In this document: piece after piece, positions 51,875-60,226 of the stretch | Layout of the letters: each line of letters opens with the position of its first letter | How positions within the stretch are numbered: position 1 is the stretch's first letter | Assembly: GCF_900406815.1 (NCBI RefSeq) | Contig: NZ_OVCN01000009.1 | Span: 92,291 to 156,290 of the forward strand | DNA from: Acinetobacter haemolyticus | GTDB taxonomy: Bacteria; Pseudomonadota; Gammaproteobacteria; Pseudomonadales; Moraxellaceae | Reading direction: 5' to 3' | DNA length: 64,000 nucleotides | Position numbers and translations under genes: made by a program | Notes under the pieces: model-generated | Told to the model about the DNA's origin: nothing | The model's input: only the letters and a program-made list of their open reading frames with translations | The model's database searches: none

Positions 51875-52240
51875 ATGTTAGATGTTTTTCAATCTACTTC
51901 AAGTAAGTTGATTTTATTACTGGCGGTTGTTTTGATCGCAAGTTTACAGTATCGCTTTTGGCTAGGTGAGGGAGGCTATGTCCCTCATCAAGCATTAACT
52001 CAACAGATCCAACAACAAGCAGAGATTAATACTGAGTTAAAAGAGCGCAATCGTATTCTAGCGGCTGAAGTTTTTGATTTAAAAAATGGAAGTGAAGCGA
52101 TTGAAGAACATGCACGTTTAGATTTGGGTTTGATCAAACCTAACGAAACATTTGTGCAAATGAGTACGATTAGTACCCAATATAAACCAATATATATCGA
52201 TCCAAATGCGAAAGTAGATACAGCAACCAATGAGAACTAA
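51875..52240 (+). CDS. ftsB: Cell-division protein FtsB
   Basis: A 121-residue bitopic membrane protein: cytoplasmic start, one transmembrane helix (about residues 10-27, SKLILLLAVVLIASLQYRFW), then a periplasmic coiled coil (ALTQQIQQQAEINTELKERNRILAAEVFDLK) followed by AIEEHARLDLGLIKPNE. It joins FtsL and FtsQ in the divisome. GGGAG lies 6 bases before ATG. The 3' end overlaps ispD by 11 bases. Confidence 0.93.
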   Translation: MLDVFQSTSSKLILLLAVVLIASLQYRFWLGEGGYVPHQALTQQIQQQAEINTELKERNRILAAEVFDLKNGSEAIEEHARLDLGLIKPNETFVQMSTISTQYKPIYIDPNAKVDTATNEN

Positions 52241-52928
52241 GCTATGGGCGGTTGTACCAGCAGCAGGTTCTGGCAGTCGTTTTTCAAAAACTGAATTAAA
52301 ACAGTACCAGTATATACAAAACCAAACTGTGCTTGAGCATACGGTTAATCGTCTTCATACATTAGATTTAGCGGGTTGTGTACTTGCCATCAGTGAGCAA
52401 GATACTTTTGCTAAGACATTATCTTTTCATCATCAGAACAAAATGCATTTTTGTTTAGGGGGTACAGAACGGGTTCATTCTGTACTAAATGCTCTAATAT
52501 ATTTATCTGATATTGCTGATGAGAATGATTGGATCCTTGTACATGATGCTGCGCGGCCATGTGTTGCATCATCTAGTTTGCAAGAATTGGTACGTTTAGC
52601 AATCGAAGCTGATAAAAACTCAATTTTGGCGATCCCAGTTCGAGATACGTTGAAACAAGTTCAAACTGAAAACAAAATAACAAAAACTGTAAGCCGTGAG
52701 TTTTTGTGGCAAGCACAAACACCACAAATGGCAAAATTGAAAGATTTAAAACATGCAATAGAAGTAGCACTGGCAAATGATGTTGTTATTACTGATGAAG
52801 CCAGTGCTTTAGAATATATCAAGCAGCCTGTACAAGTTGTACAAGGGCGATCTGACAATATTAAGATTACTTATAAAGATGATTTAGAACTTGCACGTCT
52901 CATTTTACAATCACAAACAGACAACTAG
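52230..52928 (+). CDS. ispD: 2-C-methyl-D-erythritol 4-phosphate cytidylyltransferase
   Basis: A 232-residue enzyme of the MEP isoprenoid pathway. Motifs: AVVPAAGSGSRF (CTP loop), LGGTERVHSVLNAL, LVHDAARPCV, and PVRDTLK with the catalytic Lys/Arg. ATG 52230 lies inside the end of ftsB (11-base overlap), a common ftsB-ispD arrangement. Confidence 0.96.
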   Translation: MRTKLWAVVPAAGSGSRFSKTELKQYQYIQNQTVLEHTVNRLHTLDLAGCVLAISEQDTFAKTLSFHHQNKMHFCLGGTERVHSVLNALIYLSDIADENDWILVHDAARPCVASSSLQELVRLAIEADKNSILAIPVRDTLKQVQTENKITKTVSREFLWQAQTPQMAKLKDLKHAIEVALANDVVITDEASALEYIKQPVQVVQGRSDNIKITYKDDLELARLILQSQTDN

Positions 52929-53061
52929 GATTTAGGAAATTTCTTGGCTTAGAAATAGCCTAAGTAAATTATGTGAATTTTATTATTTATACTTACAGAC
53001 AAATGACAATTAGTTCACAATTTGTTAAATTTAAACAACATTCTTTATAATGGGTCTATAA

Positions 53062-53538
53062 ATGAAAAAATTATTAATTGCTGGGCTTTTTACCTTCTCT
53101 TTGGTGGGTTGTGCATCTACTTCTCAACAACCTCAGAATACAGCACAAGAAACCATTCGCTATTCATCTAGTCCATGTTTTGGTACTTGTCCAATTTATT
53201 CTGTTGAAGTTTCTCCCAATGGTTCAGTACATTTTGATGGTAAGCAATATACGAAAGTAACAGGAACTCAAGATCTTTCAGTTGATCCTTCTGTTTATAA
53301 AAAACTACAACAAGAGTTAAAAACTTATCGTCCTGAAACTGGCGCGAGTGTCAAAACGACAGGCTGTGAAGAAACTGCAACAGATCAACCGAATGCATAT
53401 TTTTCTTGGAAAAGCCCAGATGGTACCGTTACGAACTTAAGTCACTATATGGGGTGTATTTCGCCAGCAAATGCTGAGTTAAATAAACTTATTGAGAAAT
53501 TACCTAAACTAATTGGAATTGAAGATTTAGTAAGTTAA
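53062..53538 (+). CDS. DUF6438-like lipoprotein
   Basis: A 158-residue exported lipoprotein: signal ending SLVGCAS (lipid Cys) and a domain opening YSSSPCFGTCPIYSVEVSPNGSV, then QYTKVTG, which is the DUF6438 pattern. Three Cys pairs are possible (CFGTC, GCEET, MGCIS). Role unknown. It stands alone with a terminator at 53550-53577. Confidence 0.8.
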   Translation: MKKLLIAGLFTFSLVGCASTSQQPQNTAQETIRYSSSPCFGTCPIYSVEVSPNGSVHFDGKQYTKVTGTQDLSVDPSVYKKLQQELKTYRPETGASVKTTGCEETATDQPNAYFSWKSPDGTVTNLSHYMGCISPANAELNKLIEKLPKLIGIEDLVS

Positions 53539-53549
53539 TCAATTCTGGA

Positions 53550-53577
53550 AATGCCCCGATGTATCGGGGCATTTTTT
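53550..53577. terminator. Bidirectional terminator
   Basis: AATGCCCCGAT GT ATCGGGGCATT with T6 in the plus direction. It also lies after the converging RES toxin gene. Confidence 0.88.
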
Positions 53578-53590
53578 ATGCCCTATGCTT

Positions 53591-54355
53591 TTATGCTGGC
53601 ATAGGGAAAATGCCTTGTTGTAAAAACTGTGATAATTCAAAACGAACAATATTAGATCCTTCTACTGCTTTAAATATCACCTCATCAGCAGCAATATCAC
53701 AGAACCATTGCTCTCGGTCTAACGGGCTGTTCTGGCTAAAGTGTTCTGCAGTGAATAGTCCAACACAGGCTGCATGATCAATTGCTCGCGCAGACGGATA
53801 TTCGAAGATTTCAATTCCTTCATTTCGCATCGCTGTGCCTAATTGTTGTGCATAGCTATAGTTTGTAGGGTGAGCAATTAGATCAAGATATTGATCAAAA
53901 GGAGGGGATTGTAAACGAATGCCTCTATGACAGTGATAACCGACTGAAAATAAAGTATGTTCAGTACGTATCTTTTCTTTCTTTGGTGTACCATCCATTG
54001 AGTGCCAGAATACAAAACGATAATAAGCTGATTCAGCCAATGTCACATTTACACTACATCCACCATAAAAAATACTGGATTCAAAAATACGACCAAAACG
54101 TGATCCCCATTTTAACGGTGGATAACGAAAAGGTGTCTTGAGTAGATAATGTAAGTGTTCTGAGTGGGGAGGATATGGTGGTTTAACTAACTCTAACATA
54201 TCCTCTAATAATGCTTGTTCTTCTAAAGTATCAACTAATTGTCTTGTTGCGATTTGTTCTTGGCTTTCGACTAAACGATATAAAGTACCTGATAAAGGTG
54301 ATATTTGTTTGTTTCCTTCACAACATTGCCATATATTTTGTTCAATGGCGGTCAT
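53591..54355 (-). CDS. RES-domain toxin (NAD+ phosphorylase type)
   Basis: A 254-residue protein with a RES domain. The expected residues are visible: Arg86 (GSRFGR), Tyr97 (FYGG), Glu108 (LAESAYYR) and Ser188 (FEYPSARA). RES toxins degrade NAD+ by phosphorolysis and cause growth arrest. The ATG overlaps the antitoxin stop by 4 bases (ATGA), so the pair is coupled, antitoxin first. The domain lies in the central part; the first 70 residues form a helical lead-in. Confidence 0.9.
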   Translation of the reverse strand: MTAIEQNIWQCCEGNKQISPLSGTLYRLVESQEQIATRQLVDTLEEQALLEDMLELVKPPYPPHSEHLHYLLKTPFRYPPLKWGSRFGRIFESSIFYGGCSVNVTLAESAYYRFVFWHSMDGTPKKEKIRTEHTLFSVGYHCHRGIRLQSPPFDQYLDLIAHPTNYSYAQQLGTAMRNEGIEIFEYPSARAIDHAACVGLFTAEHFSQNSPLDREQWFCDIAADEVIFKAVEGSNIVRFELSQFLQQGIFPMPA

Positions 54356-54723
54356 ACTTTACCTCGAATTGCATCGACAAATTGAAGTACAGAAACTAAT
54401 CCACTCACACTTTCAATTTGTTCAACAGGTATACCGCCTGTAACACGATTTGGTGTATTCATAAAATGACGCATCCAATCGGTATCACCACCAGTTAATG
54501 CATATAGGGCTCGTGACAAACGAATAAGCAGTAAAGCCAGTTCACCTTGCTTCGAAGCTGGATCTAGTTCAAGATTGTTTTTTAATCGACTGATGGCGGT
54601 ACGATGTACACCCAAAATAGCTGCAAGTTGTACTTGTTTTAAGTCAAGTTGTTCGGCAGCGTTGAGGACTGCTTTAGCAAGAACTACTTTTTTGTCTGCG
54701 GGTTGTTTTAATAATGCACTCAT
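54352..54723 (-). CDS. MbcA/ParS/Xre-type antitoxin
   Basis: A 123-residue antitoxin with an N-terminal Xre-like helix-turn-helix (LDLKQVQLAAILGVHRTAISRL) and a C-terminal DUF2384 toxin-binding domain (ALTGGDTDWMRHFMNTPNRVTGGIPVEQIES). It neutralises the RES toxin and represses the operon. AAGGG is 8 bases before ATG 54723; the frame extends to 54750. The palindrome in the promoter at 54765-54781 is the likely operator. Confidence 0.9.
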   Translation of the reverse strand: MSALLKQPADKKVVLAKAVLNAAEQLDLKQVQLAAILGVHRTAISRLKNNLELDPASKQGELALLLIRLSRALYALTGGDTDWMRHFMNTPNRVTGGIPVEQIESVSGLVSVLQFVDAIRGKV

Positions 54724-54752
54724 GATTAAACCCTTATGTTGTATATGCACTT

Positions 54753-54781
54753 ATTATAATGAAATTGTGCAAATTGCACAA
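54753..54781 (-). promoter_or_regulatory. Promoter and operator of the Xre-RES toxin-antitoxin operon
   Basis: On the minus strand TTGTGC (54781-54776), a 17-base spacer and TATAAT (54758-54753) form a near-ideal sigma-70 promoter. The perfect palindrome TTGTGCAA-T-TTGCACAA (54765-54781) overlaps the -35 box, so a bound regulator would block RNA polymerase. A further TGCAC half-site lies at 54746-54750. The assignment to the antitoxin is inference. Confidence 0.7.
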
Positions 54782-54900
54782 CATGCTGAATTTGGTAGTG
54801 GTTAAATCGTATCAAGTAAATTTTTTAATGATTGAGATGTAATGGCCGTGATTAGACACAATAATTACATTAAATTTTAAAAAAACCACCAAATAATATT

Positions 54901-54912
54901 TATATTAATATA
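54901..54912. promoter_or_regulatory. AT-rich palindrome upstream of the YeeE operon
   Basis: TATATTAATATA is a perfect palindrome 31 bases before the first YeeE start, in a very AT-rich stretch. It could bind a sulfide/persulfide-sensing ArsR-type regulator, but no such gene is seen here. Confidence 0.3.
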
Positions 54913-54942
54913 TTATAAAAACATATATTGTTAGGGTGGAAT

Positions 54943-55356
54943 ATGCATAGTATTTTAATGGCTTTAATAGGTGGAGTAATCCTCGGAGTTGCTGTCGTGG
55001 GTTATTTGTATATCAATGGTCGCATTGCTGGAGTCAGCGGATTACTGTCACAGCTATTACAGCCTAAAGTTTTTCTTCATAGTTCAGCATTATGGTTTTT
55101 ATTGGGACTACTGATCACACCATTCATTTATCAACTATTTAATGAACCTGAAATTATCATCAAATCATCTCCATTGGGCTTAATTATAGCTGGTCTTTTG
55201 GTTGGCTTTGGTACGCGTTTAGGTTCAGGTTGTACGAGTGGTCATGGGATTTGTGGAATCAGCCAATTGTCAATGAGGTCAATCATTGCAACAGTTACAT
55301 TTATGTTTGCAGGCATGGTGACTGTATATGTCATTCGGCATTTGATAGGGCTGTAA
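54943..55356 (+). CDS. YeeE/YedE-family sulfur transporter (first half)
   Basis: A 137-residue membrane protein with about four helices. [26 protein letters not shown] contains the conserved Cys residues of the YeeE/YedE (DUF395) family, which move thiosulfate or persulfide-type sulfur. GGTGGA precedes ATG 54943; the TTG at 54928 is rejected. The next gene (one base after its stop) encodes the second half, and then an MBL hydrolase. Confidence 0.88.
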   Translation: MHSILMALIGGVILGVAVVGYLYINGRIAGVSGLLSQLLQPKVFLHSSALWFLLGLLITPFIYQLFNEPEIIIKSSPLGLIIAGLLVGFGTRLGSGCTSGHGICGISQLSMRSIIATVTFMFAGMVTVYVIRHLIGL

Positions 55357-55357
55357 T

Positions 55358-55768
55358 ATGAAAAATTTATTCGCTTTTATATTTGGCAGTTTATTTGCTA
55401 TCGGTTTAATGGTTTCTGGAATGTCAAATCCTGAAAAAGTATTAGGATTTCTAGATCTATTTGGAGACTGGGATATTAGCCTAATGTTTGTAATAGTTGG
55501 GGCTATTTTAGTTGCATTCATTCCATTTCAAAGAGCAATTCGAAATCCTAAAACATTATTCGGTGAAAAAATTAATTTACCAACAAGCTTCCAGATTGAT
55601 AAAAACTTAATCATAGGCGCATTATTATTTGGTGTAGGTTGGGGCATTGCTGGAATTTGTCCTGCACCAGCAATTACCTTAATTGGTTTAGGGTATTTAG
55701 AAGCTTGGTATTTTATCGGATCAATGCTGTTAGGCATATATTTTCATTATATTTGGGCTAAACGATAA
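55358..55768 (+). CDS. YeeE/YedE-like (DUF6691) membrane protein (second half)
   Basis: A 136-residue membrane protein with about four helices; GVGWGIAGICPAPAITLIGLG carries the conserved Cys and is typical of the DUF6691 half. MKNLFAFIFGSLFAIGLMVSGMSNPEKVLGFLDLFGDWD is the standard opening (quoted here only by position 1-20 and beyond). It pairs with the preceding half to make a complete YeeE-like channel. Co-transcribed. Confidence 0.87.
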   Translation: MKNLFAFIFGSLFAIGLMVSGMSNPEKVLGFLDLFGDWDISLMFVIVGAILVAFIPFQRAIRNPKTLFGEKINLPTSFQIDKNLIIGALLFGVGWGIAGICPAPAITLIGLGYLEAWYFIGSMLLGIYFHYIWAKR

Positions 55769-55784
55769 AAAAAGGAGAGATGGA

Positions 55785-56657
55785 ATGCAACATGCTCAAG
55801 TTAAAGCTTTTTTTGATGAGAACACGAATACGTTTAGCTATGTGGTAAGTGATAAAGTAACAAAAGCATGTGCTGTGATCGATAGCGTATTGGATTACGA
55901 TCCTGCTTCTGCCTCGACAAAAACAACACATGCTGATGAAATTATTGAGTATATTCACAAAAATCATTTCAGCGTGGAGTGGATATTAGAAACCCATGTA
56001 CATGCAGACCACTTAACAGCTTCTCAATATCTAAAATCAAAATTAGGTGGCAAAGTCGCCATGAGTGAAAAGATTGCGATTGTGCAAGAAACGTTTAGTG
56101 CGATCTATCATATAGATATAAAGAATTTTAATTCAAATCAAGCCTTTGATTATCTTTTTAAAGATCATGAACATTTTCGGATTGGCGGATTAGATGCTTA
56201 TAATATCCCCACACCAGGACATACGCCTGCATGTTTGAGTTATGTGATAGGCGACAGTGTATTTATCGGTGATACGCTTTTTATGCCAGATTACGGATCG
56301 GCGCGTTGTGATTTTCCGAAAGGCAGTGCAGATCTTTTATTTGATTCAGTTCAACGACTATATCAACTGCCAGACGATACGAGAGTTTTTTTGTGTCATG
56401 ATTATAAGCCTGAAGGACGAAATGAATATAGTTGTGAAACAAATATTTATGCACAGAAACAGACCAATATTCATATCAATCAATTCACCAAGAAGCAAGA
56501 TTTTGTTCAAATGAGGCAGGCGCGTGATGCAACTTTGTCTATGCCAAAACTTATATTACCTTCTATACAAATCAATATGGATGCAGGTCGATTTCCAGCA
56601 CCAGAAGCGAATGGTGTACGTTACTTAAAATTGCCATTTAATTATTTTAGTTCTTAA
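55785..56657 (+). CDS. MBL-fold hydrolase, persulfide dioxygenase-like
   Basis: A 290-residue metallo-beta-lactamase fold enzyme resembling ETHE1/Blh. Metal ligands are in LETHVHADHLTAS (HxHxDH), IPTPGHTPACLS (His) and FIGDTLFMPDYGSARCDFP (Asp), and LCHDYKPEG (His). Such enzymes oxidise glutathione persulfide to sulfite. AAGGAGAG is about 8 bases before the ATG. Third gene of the sulfur operon with the two YeeE halves. Confidence 0.9.
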   Translation: MQHAQVKAFFDENTNTFSYVVSDKVTKACAVIDSVLDYDPASASTKTTHADEIIEYIHKNHFSVEWILETHVHADHLTASQYLKSKLGGKVAMSEKIAIVQETFSAIYHIDIKNFNSNQAFDYLFKDHEHFRIGGLDAYNIPTPGHTPACLSYVIGDSVFIGDTLFMPDYGSARCDFPKGSADLLFDSVQRLYQLPDDTRVFLCHDYKPEGRNEYSCETNIYAQKQTNIHINQFTKKQDFVQMRQARDATLSMPKLILPSIQINMDAGRFPAPEANGVRYLKLPFNYFSS

Positions 56658-56816
56658 ATTCGATGCTTAGGTCAGTATATGTTTATTTTAGACATAAAAT
56701 AGCCTAAGCAAATTTAGAATTTATTTGAATTTAAAAACCTAAAACTTTGTAATTTATTAAATAGCTATGATAAAAATACATTTCTTTTTAAGTTGTATAC
56801 AAATTAAGGTAGTTTG

Positions 56817-57515
56817 ATGACCACCATCTATTTAGTCAGACATGGTCAAGCTTCATTCGGTAAAAGTAATTATGATGAACTTTCTGAAAATGGAGAAGCT
56901 CAGGCCCAACTGTTAGGGCGGTATTTCAAGAATCTTTTTACTGAACAGCCGTATATTGTTTCAGGCAGCATGAAGCGTCATCAACAAACGACACAAATTT
57001 CTTTAAGTCAATGTTTCCCTCAGGCAAGTTATAAAGTTGATGGGCTATGGAATGAGTTCAATCATCAACAAGTATTTTCTTTATATGAGCCAAGATTTGC
57101 CAAACCTGAATTGTTAAAGCAAGACATTATTGGAGAAGTCGATCCAAGGGCATATTTAGCACAGATTTTTGATGAAGCGATTGCACGATGGATAAATGAA
57201 GAATTTCATCATGAATATGATGAATCTTGGCCAACCTTTAAAACTCGAGTAGACATGGCGCTTAAAAACTTATGTATTGAACTCACAAATAATCCAACTC
57301 AAGAGGCAGTTGTTTTTACCTCTGGAGGGGTCATTTCTGTCATTATTGGTAAGCTATTAGAATTAAGTGTACAGCGAACTTTTGCATTAAGTTGGTCTAT
57401 CGCAAATACAAGTGTAACTACTTTAAAACTCGTAAAGGGTGAACTTCAACTAGTGAGTATGAATGAACACCAATTTATCAAATCCCAAAATCCTGATTTG
57501 TTGACATGGTTATAA
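56817..57515 (+). CDS. Histidine-phosphatase superfamily protein
   Basis: A 232-residue phosphoglycerate-mutase-like protein. The phosphohistidine motif is YLVRHGQASFGKSNYDELSENG with His10. The late motif, normally S/T-H-G-G, is VFTSGGVIS here, with Ser where the second His is expected, so activity is uncertain; the substrate is unknown. AAGGTAG precedes ATG 56817; a TTG at 56814 is in frame. Confidence 0.85.
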   Translation: MTTIYLVRHGQASFGKSNYDELSENGEAQAQLLGRYFKNLFTEQPYIVSGSMKRHQQTTQISLSQCFPQASYKVDGLWNEFNHQQVFSLYEPRFAKPELLKQDIIGEVDPRAYLAQIFDEAIARWINEEFHHEYDESWPTFKTRVDMALKNLCIELTNNPTQEAVVFTSGGVISVIIGKLLELSVQRTFALSWSIANTSVTTLKLVKGELQLVSMNEHQFIKSQNPDLLTWL

Positions 57516-57655
57516 ATATGAGTGCATGAAGGTTCATAGATTGTGTGTTCTTCATTCGTAGGGCAAAAAATATACAGACGAAAAGTTTTTTGGCTAGGAA
57601 TCTGTTTTTTTTATGGTATAAAAATATCTCAACTATTTAAACTTGAGAATAAGAA

Positions 57656-57916
57656 ATGTCTGAACAAAAATATCATTGGTATTTAATCGGTTATACATTT
57701 AATGATAAAAACAGCGGTAGCAATACACGGAATTTTAGTATTCAACTCCCTTTGGAGAAGCTTCTACCACCAGTTTCTAAGTCAAAATTAAACGAGTTGG
57801 GGGTGATTGGTCTGGAATGGTTAAAGAAAAATGATCCTTCATCTGAACCAGAAAATTTATTCGCTATTTCAATTGGTTATTTGGGTGAAATGACCATGCA
57901 AGAGTTTAATACTTAA
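57656..57916 (+). CDS. Hypothetical small protein
   Basis: An 86-residue soluble protein (MSEQKYHWYLIGYTFNDK at the start, GYLGEMTMQEF at the end), mixed alpha/beta by eye. No motif recognised. A GAGAATAAGAA ribosome binding site and a terminator (57936-57958) support a real gene. Confidence 0.55.
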   Translation: MSEQKYHWYLIGYTFNDKNSGSNTRNFSIQLPLEKLLPPVSKSKLNELGVIGLEWLKKNDPSSEPENLFAISIGYLGEMTMQEFNT

Positions 57917-57935
57917 ACTCAATTAATAGATGAAG

Positions 57936-57958
57936 AAGCCCTCATATAGGGCTTTTTC
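57936..57958 (+). terminator. Intrinsic terminator
   Basis: AAGCCCT CATAT AGGGCTT plus T-rich tail, after the small unknown gene. Confidence 0.85.
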
Positions 57959-58043
57959 TTTTAAGCTGAGCTGTAGAATTAGCTCAAATTAAATTCATCA
58001 GCGAAGACAAAGTTGTCTCATTCAAATCTTGGTTTTTGCATTC

Positions 58044-58169
58044 ATGATCGAAATAGAAACACATCCCTTACAACCTTTTCTCCCTTCTAATGCAAAGCTG
58101 TTAATGTTGGGAAGTTTTCCACCGCCACCAAGCCGCTGGAAGATGGATTTTTATTATCCAATCTGTTAG
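58044..58169 (+). pseudogene. Truncated 5' fragment of a DNA-glycosylase gene
   Basis: A 41-codon frame starting MIEIETHPLQPFLPSNAKLL and continuing MLGSFPPPPSRWKMDFYYP before a TAG. This resembles the N-terminus of uracil-DNA glycosylase family (mismatch/hypoxanthine type) proteins, where a strand LMLGSFPP with Ser begins the active site. Homology is lost at about 58160 and the rest of the gene is absent. The same N-terminus restarts at 63956 on the other side of the pilus operon, so this looks like the remnant at an integration border. Confidence 0.7.
58050..58082 (+). repeat. Left copy of the island-border direct repeat (33 bp)
   Basis: A 33-base stretch starting GAAATAGAAACACATCCC and ending at CTTTTCTC is identical to 63968-64000. 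It is the early coding part of the glycosylase gene; the repeat may extend beyond the window. Confidence 0.85.
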
Positions 58170-58910
58170 ACGGCGTAATTAAATGAGCTGGCAAATAAAG
58201 ATGATATCAACTCAATCACACCCGTATTAATGGCCATGACAATGGGTTGAATGATCTTAAGACAAAGTTAAAAAGTATGAAAAATATGCTGCAGAAATAA
58301 TGCGGCACTACTGTACATACTCTGCATTATCGCGTGCATTAAATCTTACAGTCTTAAATCTTTATAATAGTGCAAGTAGTGTATATTATTTTTTAAAATG
58401 TAAATAATTATTCTAAACAATCAGTGTGAGCATTTAGTCATTTGTTTTCTTGTGGCTAAAACAATAACTATTTAATTGTATGAATACAATATTCTTTTTT
58501 TCAAAAAAAAATTTAACTTATCATCAATATCTTATACTAAAAATTTATTTTTAATAAAATACTTTAAAATAGAAGTGATACAGATAATTTTGAATTATTT
58601 TATTGAAAATTAAAGAAAAAATTATTTAAGGAAATTATTTTTCAATATGTGTAAAACCATTAAAATCAATAATTTAAATTTATTGTTTTTTTTGTTGTAA
58701 GCTATTAGTTAATTTGGGTAAAAATAGTATTGTTATAGAAACTTTAAATGAAAATAGGTGCTTTAATATAAACTATTTATGTAATATTAAAAAATAGGGT
58801 AAAAAATATAAGCTCTAAAAGAGCAGTCAAATTAAAAATGATTGTAATGTTAAGGGTTAATTTTTTTACATCTATTCATTCCAACAATTTAATGTAAAAA
58901 GGTTTAAACC
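58170..58910. other. Island left flank: remnant sequence and AT-rich promoter region
   Basis: Bases 58170-58370 have short broken frames (for example ELANKDDINSITPVLMAM) and no recognised product, so they may be decayed coding remnants. Bases 58370-58910 are extremely AT-rich with many homopolymer A/T tracts, typical of a promoter region for a silenced, horizontally acquired operon. Confidence 0.55.
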
Positions 58911-59441
58911 ATGAAAAAGACTTTTTATTATTTATCAGCAATTGCTGTAGGATTATTTTCTCTCAATACAGCAAATGCCGCTACAGCAACGGGTACATTG
59001 ACTGTGAGAGCGACAGTAACAAATAGCTGTGTTCTAAATACCTCAGCCACCGGTACGACTACAAATGCGGTCTTAGACTTTGGAACATTAAGTTCACTTG
59101 CGAGCAACGTAGATGCAGATACCACAACCACAGGTGGTACCCCAATCACAGTACTTTGTAATAACACCGTGCCATGGACTTTGTCATTTGATGGTGGTCA
59201 AAATGTTTTATCAACCCAACGTCGTATGATTGGTGGCGCAACCACTACAGAATATATTCCTTACGACCTTTACTCGGACACGGGACGTGCAACAGCAATT
59301 GGTATTGCAACAACTGCATACAGTGGAACAGGAACGGGTAATCTTCAAACTGTTAATGTCTATGGCCGTATTCCAGCAGGGACGACTTTACCAAGCGCTG
59401 GTAGTTATTTAGATACAGTGACAGTGACCGTAACTTATTAA
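58911..59441 (+). CDS. Csu-type major pilin (spore coat U domain)
   Basis: A 176-residue exported subunit: signal peptide (MKKTFYYLSAIAVGLFSLN, cleaved after ANA near residue 23), then the SCPU domain with TGTLTVRATVTNSCVLN, VLDFGTLSSL, and a terminal strand TVTVTVTY used in donor-strand exchange. One Cys pair (Cys40 and the later VLCNNT) is conserved. It would polymerise into an archaic chaperone-usher pilus like Csu of A. baumannii. A 10-bp hairpin 22 bases after its stop may make its mRNA more abundant than the rest. Confidence 0.9.
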   Translation: MKKTFYYLSAIAVGLFSLNTANAATATGTLTVRATVTNSCVLNTSATGTTTNAVLDFGTLSSLASNVDADTTTTGGTPITVLCNNTVPWTLSFDGGQNVLSTQRRMIGGATTTEYIPYDLYSDTGRATAIGIATTAYSGTGTGNLQTVNVYGRIPAGTTLPSAGSYLDTVTVTVTY

Positions 59442-59463
59442 TTTTTATAAATAAGAAATACTG

Positions 59464-59484
59464 TTAGCCCTTTAAAAGGGCTAA
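59464..59484 (+). promoter_or_regulatory. Hairpin between pilin and chaperone genes
   Basis: TTAGCCCTTT / AAAGGGCTAA, 10-bp stem with almost no loop, 22 bases past the pilin stop. There is no T run, so it probably stabilises or processes the pilin mRNA rather than ending transcription. Confidence 0.55.
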
Positions 59485-59512
59485 TGCTTTAAAAGATTTA
59501 TTTGAGCAAGTC

Positions 59513-60217
59513 ATGAAAAAAAATATCTTTATTATTACGAGTTTATTTTTATCTCTATCGAGCGCTTTGAGTGCAGCTACAATCCGAATTTCACCTGTGA
59601 ATGTAGAGCTATTCAGTAACCAAACTGCTTCTTCGATTAGTTTATTTAACCAGTCCAGTGAAAGTACGGATTTGCAAATTCGCGTGTTTGAATGGTCGCA
59701 GAAGGATGGACAAGATCAATTAATTCCTACAGATGAGATCGCGATTAGCCCACCATTTTTAAAATTAAAGCCTAATGATTCTTATAACTTACGTGTAGTC
59801 AGAATTAATCCGACAGCTATTTCTGGTGAAAAAACTTATCGTATTATTATTGATGAGTTACCAAAACCAGTTGATAGCCGCAAAGCGGCTCAAGGAATAA
59901 ATGTATTACTTCGCTCATCATTACCTGTTTTTGTAGTGGATAAAGAAGCGATGACTAAACTGAATTGGAAAATTGATCCTAGTCAGAAGGCACCTTCTTT
60001 AAATATTAGCAATATTGGAAATCGACATGCACTTTTAAATGATTTAACGCTTGTTGATATGACCGCAGGAAAAAGTTATCCCATAAAAGTAAACACCGTA
60101 AATGGTTATATTCTTGGACAGCAGAGCCGAAGTTACCCGATAGATAATTTTACATATCAGCCAAATCATAAATACAGTGTGTCTCTGACAATGAATGGTA
60201 AGAAAACAACACTTTAA
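59513..60217 (+). CDS. Periplasmic pilus chaperone, CsuC-like
   Basis: A 234-residue two-domain immunoglobulin-like chaperone: signal peptide (ending LSAA near 22), first domain with VNVELFSNQTASSISLFNQ and the LRVVRIN strand (donor-strand motif), second domain ending in SVSLTMNGKKTTL. Archaic-type chaperones hold SCPU subunits by donor-strand complementation. It follows the pilin at a 71-base gap and precedes the usher at 9 bases. Confidence 0.9.
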   Translation: MKKNIFIITSLFLSLSSALSAATIRISPVNVELFSNQTASSISLFNQSSESTDLQIRVFEWSQKDGQDQLIPTDEIAISPPFLKLKPNDSYNLRVVRINPTAISGEKTYRIIIDELPKPVDSRKAAQGINVLLRSSLPVFVVDKEAMTKLNWKIDPSQKAPSLNISNIGNRHALLNDLTLVDMTAGKSYPIKVNTVNGYILGQQSRSYPIDNFTYQPNHKYSVSLTMNGKKTTL

Positions 60218-60226
60218 GAGGCTTAT

